Of a DNA stretch of 64,000 bases, positions 33,121-43,347 are shown piece after piece. The position numbers and the translations under genes are program-made. Below the pieces are notes generated by a model. It was not told the origin of the DNA. It saw only the letters and a list, made by a program, of their open reading frames with translations, and ran no database searches. Each line of letters begins with the position of its first letter. Positions within the stretch are counted from its first letter, which is position 1. The stretch spans positions 233,590 through 297,589 of the forward strand of contig JAREIK010002622.1 of the NCBI GenBank assembly GCA_029783825.1, written 5' to 3'. The stretch is from Sapria himalayana (Eukaryota > Streptophyta > Magnoliopsida > Malpighiales > Rafflesiaceae).

Positions 33121-35262
33121 CATGAAAAAATGAAGCTTGGATAATCTTAAAGATTCAAAAAGATGAAGACAGAATCTCCACTTTGGAGCTAACTAGACAC
33201 AACCACTTCGTTGATTCTGAGCTGTGAATCTAATTAACTAATGCTATCACCTAAAGAATAATATGGAAAGTATTCTCGAGCATCCATCCCACAATTACAT
33301 GTTTATACTAGATTTTAGATTCATGTAGTTTTGTATCGTAAAAATATATTTTAAGCCAAAATATAATTTTGGGCATACTGTGCTTTATTGACTTCTTGTA
33401 TGTGTGAAGAAGTTTTTAGTATATAATATTCGATTTAACATTGTTGTATATTTGACTTTATTTTTCATTATATTAGATTTTTCAGAGTGGTAGGATTGTG
33501 ATTTCACAATTTTGGGTTATTTTAATTTTTTCTTTCATTTTTTATACAACCAAACATTATTATTGATATTTTGTGGTTTCGATTAAATCTTGGTCTAATT
33601 GTGCTACCCGCAACATATGACACTACCAATAAGATAATATGAAAAGTAAAATCTTTTATGAAGTTGATTTATCAATAATATTCAGCAACATTATTAAAAA
33701 ATACTTCAAGTAGTTATATAAGTATTAAATATTCTCAAACTTCTAAAGATATTGGCAACATCAATGCAATTGTGGTTAAGATTATTCATAAAACAAATAA
33801 AGAAGATTGACACAAATTTTTGAAAAAAAAGAAAAAAAATGATATTCAATCAGAGTTAGATTGTTACTCATAATACAATACATGGGTATAAAATGATGTT
33901 CCAAATTTAATATTTTAGATGTTAAAAGAAAAAAACTTTTTCTTATCATATCATTTCTCTTATGACACATGATATTTTGTTAATTCAAATTATTTGATTT
34001 TAGCACAAGATTAGTTAAGGAGTTCATGTACCCCTATTGAAATTAAAGATCATATAAAGTAGATTGAATATATTGTCATATTAGTAAACATTTTTTTTTA
34101 ATATTTTCTTATTTCCTTAATTTCTTTAAATATGTTCTTATTTCCTTTTTTTTTTAATAAAATTATCCTATGTTTTAAAAATATCATTTATGTGAATATT
34201 TATATTTTTATGTGCAAGTATAAAAAATGATTTTGATGACTTTGAGCTTGTTCATGCTCTATAAGATATATTTTCATAATTTTGGTAAGCTTATTTATTC
34301 TTAAAATTTAAATTTTATAATTAAATTTTTCACAATGTTTTACTTAATATTTAACACAAACATGTGTTATATATATATATATATATATATTAGTTTGAGG
34401 ATCTAAGGATAAAGGAAGTAGCAAATCACCAAATTAGAAAATATTATTCTAAAATTGAATTCCTTCAATTCAAGAATTTAATACAAATGTACTATTTTTT
34501 TAGTTATTTTTTTTATTTTCTTATAAATTCTCTTTTGTTCATGTCATATATATGTATATATAAATATATTTGATATTCCTATGTTGTAAGTAATGTATGC
34601 ATAATTTTTTGAATTTTTTGAATACTTGGACCTTGAAAGTGGAAGTTTCCAACTTTATATGTAAGATAACAATATATTTTCAAAATATTTGATAATTATA
34701 CACACACACACACACACACATATATATTTATTTACATTTTTATTTAATAATTATTTTATTTACTTGGTATTATTTATTATTTATAATCATTAATTTATTA
34801 TTAAATACTAACAACTTTTATATTTTTTTTCATAATGGAAGGATAAACAATGTTGATGTTGTCAGTAGTAAGCATTAAAAAAATATTTTTGACAATTTTA
34901 TTTTATTTTGGATTGTAATCTGATTTAGATTATATACTTGGAATATAATATATTTACTATTTTAACTTTTTCTTTTTTAGATAATTATATTCAAAGAATC
35001 AAAATTTCAAATTAATATCAATTTATTATTATTTTTTGTTTTATTTTTAATACTTATTGATGAATAATAATTAATCAAATATAATTGAAACTATGATGGA
35101 TGATAATTGTTAATTGATAAATATTAATATATTATGATTTATATTCAAAAATATTTATACTATAATGATAATTAAATAATATTCAATTTGTAGTTTTAAA
35201 GTAAAATAAGATAATTAAATGAATTATTTAAAATATAAATATTATAATCTCACAAATAATCT
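33121..35262. other. AT-rich DNA, no feature recognised
   Basis: No transposon protein motif or gene seen on either strand. It contains an AT microsatellite (34369-34390) and a CA microsatellite (34700-34720). Short open frames such as 33782-33970 (minus) carry no recognisable content. Confidence 0.5.
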
Positions 35263-35454
35263 GACATGTTTGAACTCGACCCAACCCGAACCAACCTTAA
35301 CCCAACCCAAACCCAAACCCAATTTGAGTTTAATAATTTTACTTTGGGTTGGGTTCAAGTTTGTATATTAGGGTTGAAACTTTGGTTGCATTATGTTCGG
35401 GTTCACATTTTATGAATTCAAGTGAAGTACGGGTTAGCCTGATTTGCAATCCTA
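35263..35454. mobile_element. MITE fragment, CAACCC-rich with hAT-like right end
   Basis: A patch of cccaacccaaaccc followed by gggttgggttc, forming an internal inverted pair, and ending gatttgcaatccta at 35454. The end matches that of the 40.8-42.1-kb element (atttgcaaccctat). The left end is not found, so it is probably truncated. Confidence 0.5.
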
Positions 35455-35689
35455 GACAAAAACATGACAAAACAAAACCTACAAAAATAAGCATAAATAT
35501 TCCCAAATGTACTTTTTGAAATTATCAAAAAATTTCTCATTTTTTATAATATTTACATCAATTTTTTGTGCCTAGATGTCTACCTTAATTATTTTTATAA
35601 AATAAGATTTGAGAAGTCCTAATTTGTATGTAAAAATTATGCTTGTAATATTTGTACAACTTACACCATTAATAATTATTTTACATACC

Positions 35690-36230
35690 TTATCATTTTT
35701 TTTTGATAAGTAATGTAAAATAATATATCAAAATCTGTACAAAATAGTATTAAAGGCATCCTAAAATATTTACATATTTGTTTAAACATAATAAAAAATT
35801 TAGTTTTGATTTTCTTTTTGATTGTTTCAAATTATTTTTATTTTCTTAAAGTAATTAATTCTTTCAACATATTTAAGGTAGCTGGAGGTAGCAAACATCA
35901 TCTTTTGGATATGATTTTTCATTGAGGTGATGAAATAATTATTGCTCATATAAAGAAATGGACATTCTTATCCATTGCTTTATATCGCCTCAAATTAAGT
36001 TGCAGAAAAAATAAGCAAGAAATATATGATTAACATTTATCATTTCTCTTCTAGCACATAATATTGTTAATCTTTGATTCTCAGTTTAGGCCAAGCTACT
36101 TTTCGATGCATATGTTGTTAGCTTCAATAAGAAAATGAGCAAGATACAATATGCCCATTGTCCTTCTAATTGTACAATAAAATCTTGGCTTGCTACATAT
36201 TTCCGGCCATATTAATTAGAAAATACTGAT
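35690..36230 (-). pseudogene. LINE 3' end fragment (5'-truncated)
   Basis: On the minus strand it reads SLA.TENQRLTILCARREMI and NHIFLAYFFC, matching the LINE C-terminal zinc-binding region 'TKDRL......C.LC....E...HLFF.C'. It ends with the text ttacttatcaaaaaaaa at about 35693-35710, the same tail context as the 6.06-kb LINE (ttacttatcaaaaaaat). 5' truncation is the usual outcome of LINE insertion. Confidence 0.65.
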
Positions 36231-36399
36231 TCTTTTACATACCTTATTATTGAGATGATATAGTATCAAATAGGTTTTCTCACTAATTGTCATCATAATT
36301 TTTTTTTGGATTGGATACATATAGCTCTTCTTATTACTAATAATTCTTCTTTAATTGCATCTTCCTTATGTACATCTTTTGAAGATGCTTTGACTTTGT

Positions 36400-37582
36400 A
36401 TATTTTTTAATTATCAGATTCAGGTTTTTCATTATCTTTCATTATCATAACCCTTTTGTTTCGACATTGACTTGTTACATGACCTCTTACAATACATGAA
36501 ACATTTACATCATAATTTTGAGTGGCAGAAGTTTTAACTTTATTTTTAGAACCATGATTACCAAATTCATGTTTGGGACTTTCATTAAAACTTGGGTCTT
36601 TCATCTTTTTTTCCTTCCTTATATATCTTGCTTTTTTAGATAATTGGTCCCAAGTTATGGGTTGTCCATGAGTTTCTCTTTGCCTTGGTCTGATATTTAC
36701 TTTTGATTTTCATATGCATTATATCCTCCTACTCTAAATAGTAATATTATTACACAATATTTGTAATTTCTTAATTTAATTCAGCTAGAAATCTAGTGTT
36801 GGCAGTTTCAGAAGTTTCTTTTACATTAGCTTGAATCAAAGCACTATTCTTTTCTTTATGATCAAGTTTACACATTTTATCCCTTGTGTTATACTTTATA
36901 ACTTTCTATATATGCTTTAATAGTAATGGCTTAGAACAAATCTTTTTTACATTATCATTTTCATTTCCTCTCATATTACAAGTTTTCTATTTTGTCTATT
37001 TCTCATTACTAGTTTATCCAACCAAATAATTTCATAATCAATAAATTCAATAGCTATTAGTTTTACCTAATTCGAGTTTTCTATATATGCTTTAATAGTA
37101 TATCCCTTGTGTTATACTCATTATCATTTTTAACATTGAATAAAAAGTTTTTATTTTAATTATGCCTAGATTATTATCTTCATAATCCTAACTCTTCTAA
37201 GTACCCATGTCTCACATGAAAATTATTGAAGATAGTCCATCTTCTTCCTCATAATCCATTTTATAGCCTCGATAGTAATCATTAGCTTATCCTCTCAATT
37301 GAATTTTTTTTCTTCTATTTGGAGCATTCATTGATCAATCCAAATGTCCATTCTTTACCCAATCCAACCTTTCATGAATATGTTTTAGTTCAAGACTCAT
37401 CATATGTCTTATTTAATTTTGGATTAGCACCTTTCACAATATTTTTCTCGCTATGGTAACATGATAAATTATGGTGAACACCCATACTCTTTCTCATCTA
37501 TGATCGCTTGACACTTTAGAAAGAAGAATATAAAAGACTAATATTTTTAACAAAATGAAGAAAATAAATTTGAGATTATAGT
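36400..37582 (-). pseudogene. Ty3/gypsy gag with zinc knuckle, copy A
   Basis: On the minus strand it reads NSALIQANVKETSETANTRF with LAELN.EITNIV, matching the plant Ty3 gag segment 'ALIRANVEE..EATMARFL.GLNREI.NVV', then HMKIKSKYQTKAKR. The open stretch at 36407-36604 contains NVSCIVRGHVTSQCRNKRVM, where CIVRGHVTSQC keeps the shape C-x5-H-x4-C of the zinc knuckle, lacking the first of the paired Cys. Gag would bind element RNA. Protease and pol are missing; a LINE fragment and a MITE end lie to the left. Confidence 0.8.
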
Positions 37583-38195
37583 TGAGCTCGGAAACCAAAT
37601 GATAAAAATTCCAATTAGAAATAATAATACTTGTAAACATATCTAATGACCAAGATTGTTTTGCAATTATATTTGAATAAATCTCTTAACCCATTGCTTA
37701 TTCAAGAGAAAAGGCTTGGTATTGTAAAGATATTATAATTAATTATGAATGACATATTGATAAGTCTTAGGTGAATGTCATATGAAATCTTGATGAGTTC
37801 AACAAATTATTAAAGAGCAAATATATATATTTTATTCCATTCCATAAATGATATATATAGGGGTATTTGAGATGTCATCTCAAACAAGACCAATAAATGT
37901 AATCATCATCAAGACCTTAGATAAATTTGGCTGTTGTCTAAGTCATGCTAGAGAATCCTCCAAGAAACATTAGTTTGATATTGATTGATCCTCTTTGACT
38001 TTGTGAGTAATGTACTCTCATGTAACTTTCAACTCATGCTTGTTAGATAAGTCCAATAAGAGCATTAATGGACCTAATCACTTTTCCTATATTATTTCGC
38101 ACAACAAGTACTCCAAGCTCAGCTAGTGTTAAACTTTGTTGAACTCCTTGATTTGTATAATGTAAAAAATTCTCTTATATAATCATTTTTAAAGG
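37583..38195 (-). repeat. Primer-binding site and 5' LTR of Ty3 element, copy A
   Basis: On the minus strand tggtttccgagctcaac (ends near 37583-37597) resembles the tRNA-iMet primer site 'TGGTATCAGAGC'. The DNA to its right aligns with 57.96-58.54 kb (shared: tgataagtcttag, ctca(t)gtaactttcaactcatgcttgttggata-type text) and would be the LTR. It runs directly into copia integrase sequence at about 38200. Confidence 0.55.
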
Positions 38196-40140
38196 TTGGA
38201 GTTGCAAGGCTTTTGTTCATGTTCCAACAAATGAGAGATCAAAGAATTATTCTGAATGTCACAATATTTTTTTGTTAGATATCAGTAGAAAGATATTGGA
38301 TATAGATTGTATGATCTCATAGAAATGAAACTAATTAGATGTAAAGATGTTTTGTTCCTATAAAATCAATCTATCATTTATATTATTAAACCTAAAAAAG
38401 AGTTTTAAAAACTAATAGTGAAGAGATTGAATTTCCAATTACTTCTCCTTCAAATATGTTGGATTCTGATATTTAGACCTAAGCTGAAAGCACCACTCTT
38501 AATTGTGCTTCCACAAGGATTGATGTATTCAAACACAAGTCAAAAGCATCTCAAAGCCTGTTGTGATTCTCCCTTAATTCCTTTGAAATGATTTGGAAGA
38601 GGTATAAAACCTTCAACTAAGCATCCTTCTCATGAATATGTTATGAATACTTATGGCAGCAATTCATAATATTACGAAGAATTATTTTGAGTGATGACAA
38701 GGATTATTGGTTGGAAGCAATGCAATAAAAAAATCCAAGCTTTGCATAACAATCATACATATGACCTTATGACGCTCCTTAACGATAAGAGTTCCTTGAA
38801 AGGTGTGTGCATGATTTGGTTGAAACATCAAGGTAATTCTTCTATTACTAGATTTTAAAGCAAAGCTGATAGTAAAGGGTTTCACTTATAAAACATGCAA
38901 TTTTTTTGAAAATTTTGCACTTCTTATCAAAATGGCTTCTGCTTGTGTTATTCTAGGTTTGACAACTTGGCTATAAGATAAATGCATGTTATGCCTACTT
39001 TTCTACATACTAATTTGGACGAAAAAATATACATGAAACTACCTGAAGGATTTATAATAAAGATTGAAAATAATTATGTGTCTATATTAACAAAAAGTCT
39101 TTATGGTATAAAACAAGTTTCTAAATAGTGGTATATAAAAATTGAAGTTATTATTTTTGAATGTTTTAGTTATCATAATATCATTTTTGCTTATTGTATG
39201 TTTATTCTTCATTATTCTAAAAATAACTTCATAACTTTATCCTACATCTATATGACATTTATGTAATGTTAGCATGTGTAAGCTTGACATCATACACCTG
39301 AAAGATTTTCTAATTCGATCCTTCAATTTGAAAAGGTTGGGTTCATCTAATCTTCTCTTTGACATGAACCACCCATGACAACTAAGTGAGGATATTTTTC
39401 TTATAATAAGAAAGATATGTGAAGAGACTCCTTGAGAGATTTAATATGAATAATACTAAATTTGTGAGTTGTTCTCTTATTTGTCATTTCAAACATTCAG
39501 CTGCTAGAGTCTCACCTCTAGTATGGAGTGGGTTTATATAGACAGAGTATCATTTTCTTATCTAGTAAATAGTTTAATGTATATTATGGTATATAGTCAT
39601 CTTGACTTGATCAATGAAGTTGACATTTCAATCATTACTTGTATACTTTTAGAAGAGAACATTTGAAGGTGGTGAAGTGGGTTTTGAGGTATCTTCGTGG
39701 AACCCATAGTCTAAATTCTGTTGTTGGTAGGTCGATCCTTAACTGATGTGTTACATTGATGATGATATGGTAGGCAACATAGACACTCAAAGATCTACCT
39801 TATGATACCTAATCACATATGGTGGATGTGTGATGTCTCTTAGCAATCCATACGTCAAAAGTGTATTTTTTTTTTCCATTATACAAGGTGAGTTTATAGG
39901 AAAGATAAAAGCTTGCAAAGAGTTATTTCGAATGAAAACTGTCACCACATAACTTAATATATATCAAATAAGTTACCATATAAATTGTGATAGTCAAAGT
40001 GTCATACACATTGATTTCTATCATATTTTTTATTCTAATTCCATACATATTGACATAAAACATCATTAGATTAGAGACATTCTCAATATTAAATAAATCT
40101 TATTTATAAATATTCACATTAATAATTTTTAGTGTCAAAC
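38196..40140 (+). pseudogene. Ty1/copia pol remnant II (integrase C-terminus to RNase H)
   Basis: It starts mid-integrase with CKAFVHVPTNERSKN (family 'GCKAFVHIPKDERSKLD'), then YRLYDLIEMKLIRCKDVLF. RT pieces: ITRF.AKLIVKGFT near 38850, VKMASACVILG-type text, LDEKIYMKLPEGF near 39020. RNase H pieces: KACKELFRMKT near 39910, then NCDSQSVIHID (39988-40020) and SIHIDIKHH.IRDIL, matching 'HCDSQSAIHL...SKHIDVRYHWIRDVL'. It aligns with copia I (12.81-14.33 kb). Its upstream half seems to have been displaced by the Ty3 insertion at its left edge. Confidence 0.85.
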
Positions 40141-40807
40141 AAAAAAAAATCAATTTCTAGTCCATAATCTAAGATTCATAGACATGAATGGGATGCGAAG
40201 ATATTTATTGGTTTGGATAACACATGTTATATTTTATTTTATTTTTCACTACAATATTTTTTTTGTAGTTTTGGAAGTAAAAGGATTATGTATTTTTTGT
40301 CAAGATCCTACTATCTAAATATGTTTCTAATACATGGTTTCCCTATTACTGTGGGTTCATATTGTTTTGTAACAAGAAAATCAAATTAGGGTAATTCATG
40401 CAAATGTTATTACTTTTTTTTATTTGTTTTCTTTTCATTTTGTTGCATTAGTGTGGTTGCTCAATTCTCTCTAAAAAAATCATTTTGATGTTCGATGCAT
40501 CATGTGATAACTTTAAATAATGACTTCAAACTAAATGGAGAAAGCAATGAAGATATATGACAATTGTTTTGATGAAAGATGTAATTTTGTTTTGAAGATA
40601 AATCATAATGTTTTTTTGTATGAAGTGACACTACTCCTTCCCAAAAAAAAAAATGAAATAAATACACATTTAGATTTACTTATTGTGATATTTTTATTTT
40701 TGGGAATATTTGATTTATTTGTATTTTTTCTATAGATGATTCTAATTTATTTTGATTTATTATATCAAATTAAAGTTTTTGTTGGTTTATTATATGCTAG
40801 TTTTTTG
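40141..40807 (+). repeat. Copia II downstream flank, paralogous to 15.7-15.9 kb
   Basis: The right part (about 40500-40800) aligns with 15690-15940, including a stretch of poly-A followed by aaatacacatttag. The left part (40141-40500) holds T-rich DNA where an LTR would be expected, with no clear TG start. A 66-codon open frame (40535-40735) has no recognisable domain. Confidence 0.5.
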
Positions 40808-42083
40808 TGGGGCTGCAACTTGGATTGGTTGGGTCGGGTTGAATTGAAATCATGAAACTTAGATTACACTTGGAATGAGTCGATTTATATCGAGTTGGAT
40901 CAGATTGAAACGAGATGGATCGAAGATGAGTTATCAATAGTATTACAACTAAAATATATATATATATATAACTATATATATATATTTTTACTTTTTATTT
41001 TTTCTTAAACATATAAGAAAATAGAGGTATGATACATTAATATCTTAATTTTACAAGAGACTGCAATTTGGGTAAGTTTAGTCAAATTGATAGACAACTT
41101 GAACCCAAACCAAATTCAAAAAAGATAAACTCGATGTATTATCCAACTCAAGTTTCAACTTGATTTCATCAAACTAAAAACAACCTGAATTGAAACTATG
41201 AAACTCATGTTGAATAGATTTTGTTCGGTTAATGGAATGGGCGAGGTTGTGCCAAGTCATTGTAGCACTGTAACTAAAAAATATAATAAAGTAAATATTT
41301 AAAATATTCAAGAAATATAAAATTGAATAATCACTAATACTAGTATCTAAAATTGAAATTTAAAATGTACAATCACATGTACAATCATATCTTAGATGAG
41401 AGCACTGAAAAAAAACTAAAAAAAGATTAAAATTCAAATTATACAAACATATCATGTAATTTTCCAAAATGTACAATCAATTAAATTTTATAGGAGCACA
41501 AAAAAGTATTCACCTCAATTTGGAGCAAAAACTATTTCCATTAAATTTAAAATTAGGGCATGAGTTTTTATTTTGATAGTTTGTGATTTGGGGTTTTTTT
41601 TTTTTTTGGTTTTTTGACCTTTTTTATGTTAGGATTTGTTTCGAGTTATTTGAGTTTTACGCTCAAACCTAATTCAAATTTAATTCAAGATGAAAATTTT
41701 TAACTTGAGCCTAACTCAAACATAAGAAATTATCAACTTGAGCTACAGCTCTAATTTTATGTGTACAAATTAAAATATAAATCATAATAATTTATTTCTT
41801 TTAAATTTAAATATGGTAAAATTATAAAATCAATCAATTATGCTAAAATTAAACTGACATGGAAAATCTAGTAAACCTTAAATTTTATTTGGTCTTGGGT
41901 TCATATGTACTTCAGGTTGCTCTATCTTTTAGCCTAAACCCAACAAGAATTTAGGTCTAGATCAAACCTTACCACCAATATTTTACCCAAACTCATGAAA
42001 GTTTCAGTATAATCATGGCAATCCTAATTTTTTTGGGTTGGATTCATCTTACTTGGATTGGCCCTATATAATTTGCAACCCTA
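40808..42083. mobile_element. MITE-like insertion (about 1.28 kb), absent from the paralogous locus
   Basis: The ends are tggggctgcaacttgg (40808) and, in reverse complement, tagggttgcaaatt (42083). The interior near both ends is rich in gggttgggt/acccaaccc words, as in the 35.3-kb fragment. The paralogous segment near 15.95 kb continues across this point without the element, so its insertion is supported by an empty site. No target duplication is certain. A second possible terminus, gagctacagctcta, ends at about 41753 and hints at a nested element. No coding sequence; (AT)n at about 40963-40986. Confidence 0.65.
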
Positions 42084-42430
42084 TATACTTTGCATTCTTG
42101 GTTATTTTGGGGGAAAAATGTTTTTTCAATCAATTTTAATAAGTGTACTTTTTTGTGAATCATTTGTGAACAATGAGTTGTAACTTACATATATTAGCAT
42201 CACATTATAAGTTACATCATATTGTGCTCCTACAAAATATGGCATCGATTGAATAAATACACATTCTATAAATTTGTGAGGAAGAAGAGATTTTTAAAAA
42301 GTATTTATTAAATTTGTTATTGTAATTTTTGTTTGTTACACTTTGATTCGCTGCTTATATTTTTTTATTTTTTATGTTTAGTTTTTTATGCATGAATTGA
42401 AATGAAGGTGCTAAAATAAATAAATTAGAT
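42084..42430 (+). repeat. Paralogous flank resumes (matches 15.97-16.26 kb)
   Basis: Text such as gaatcatttgtga.caatgagttgtaa and aaatatggcatcgattgaata matches the block after 15970, continuing the alignment broken by the MITE-like insertion. Confidence 0.6.
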
Positions 42431-42792
42431 AAATGTTATTTTGTACCCCCCCTACCCTTTTGATTTCTAAGTTGTTTGCATAATTAGATTTTTCAGTATT
42501 ATTCTTTGTAAGTAATATTACTATGTACATGTATATAATGCCCCTATTGATATAACGTTTTATGGATTGTAGTTGCACATTGAAAATGTCTACTTGTATG
42601 CACTATCATATGGTATGCAATGCATTCCTTTTTTTTTTTTTAATTGTTTCCATCACTAAGTTTCATGTAGTTTGCAATGCATTCATATATATATTTATTA
42701 AAACACTTATCTTATGTATATTCATCATCCACTACATGTAATGTATATACATTGCATGGTATTTACTATATATATATTAACATACGTTTGTC

Positions 42793-42866
42793 TATATAGG
42801 TAGGCGCACGCACACACACACACTTATGAACATTAATATAAGTATATACTATTAATGTACATGGTT

Positions 42867-42904
<38 letters not shown>

Positions 42905-43164
42905 ATGGTGATATTATTCTGTGATTTATATACAATGATTTAGATAAATGTACATGTATATACATTGTATTGTGCTGTATGCATGTGTGTGTGTGTGTGT
43001 GTGTAAACACACACACACACACAATGACATGTATATGTATATAGGTGGTGACATAATGATATATATTTTCATATATCTTTATATATATATATACACACAA
43101 TATATAAAAATAGTATATACTTATAATATTAATGTTCATAAGTGTGTGTATGACTACCTATATA
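42793..43164. repeat. Inverted repeat, 56-60-bp arms
   Basis: The left arm (42793-42852, tatataggtag...acttatgaacattaatata-agtatatactatt) is the reverse complement of the right arm (43109-43164, aatagtatatactt...ttcataagtgtgtg...ctacctatata), with small gaps. The loop of about 256 bp contains a second hairpin. Confidence 0.8.
42984..43023. repeat. (TG)n-(CA)n hairpin
   Basis: A TG run directly followed by aa and a CA run can pair with itself over about 17-19 bp. It lies inside the loop of the larger inverted repeat. Confidence 0.85.
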
Positions 43165-43347
43165 TATTACACACACAGAAAATACAATGCAATTTATATA
43201 TATACATATCCTTATATTATCATGTAATTATACCATGCAATCCTATAATTTTTTTAATACTTGAATCATTGGTTTTGAAAGACAAAAGGAGACAAAAAAA
43301 ATTGTACATTCTACATATATTACAAGTAGCAAAAAAAGGTATGTACA

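Larger units (their letters stand above)
42431..43347. repeat. Microsatellite-rich palindromic region
   Basis: CA runs at 42811-42823 and 42870-42900, TG at 42984-43004, CA at 43007-43023, and TA runs nearby. A large inverted repeat spans 42793-43164 (see findings). Two overlapping open frames (42852-43139 minus, 42948-43394 plus) are long only because dinucleotide repeats lack stops; their proteins are VCVCV/HTHTH low complexity and should not be annotated as genes. Confidence 0.85.
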
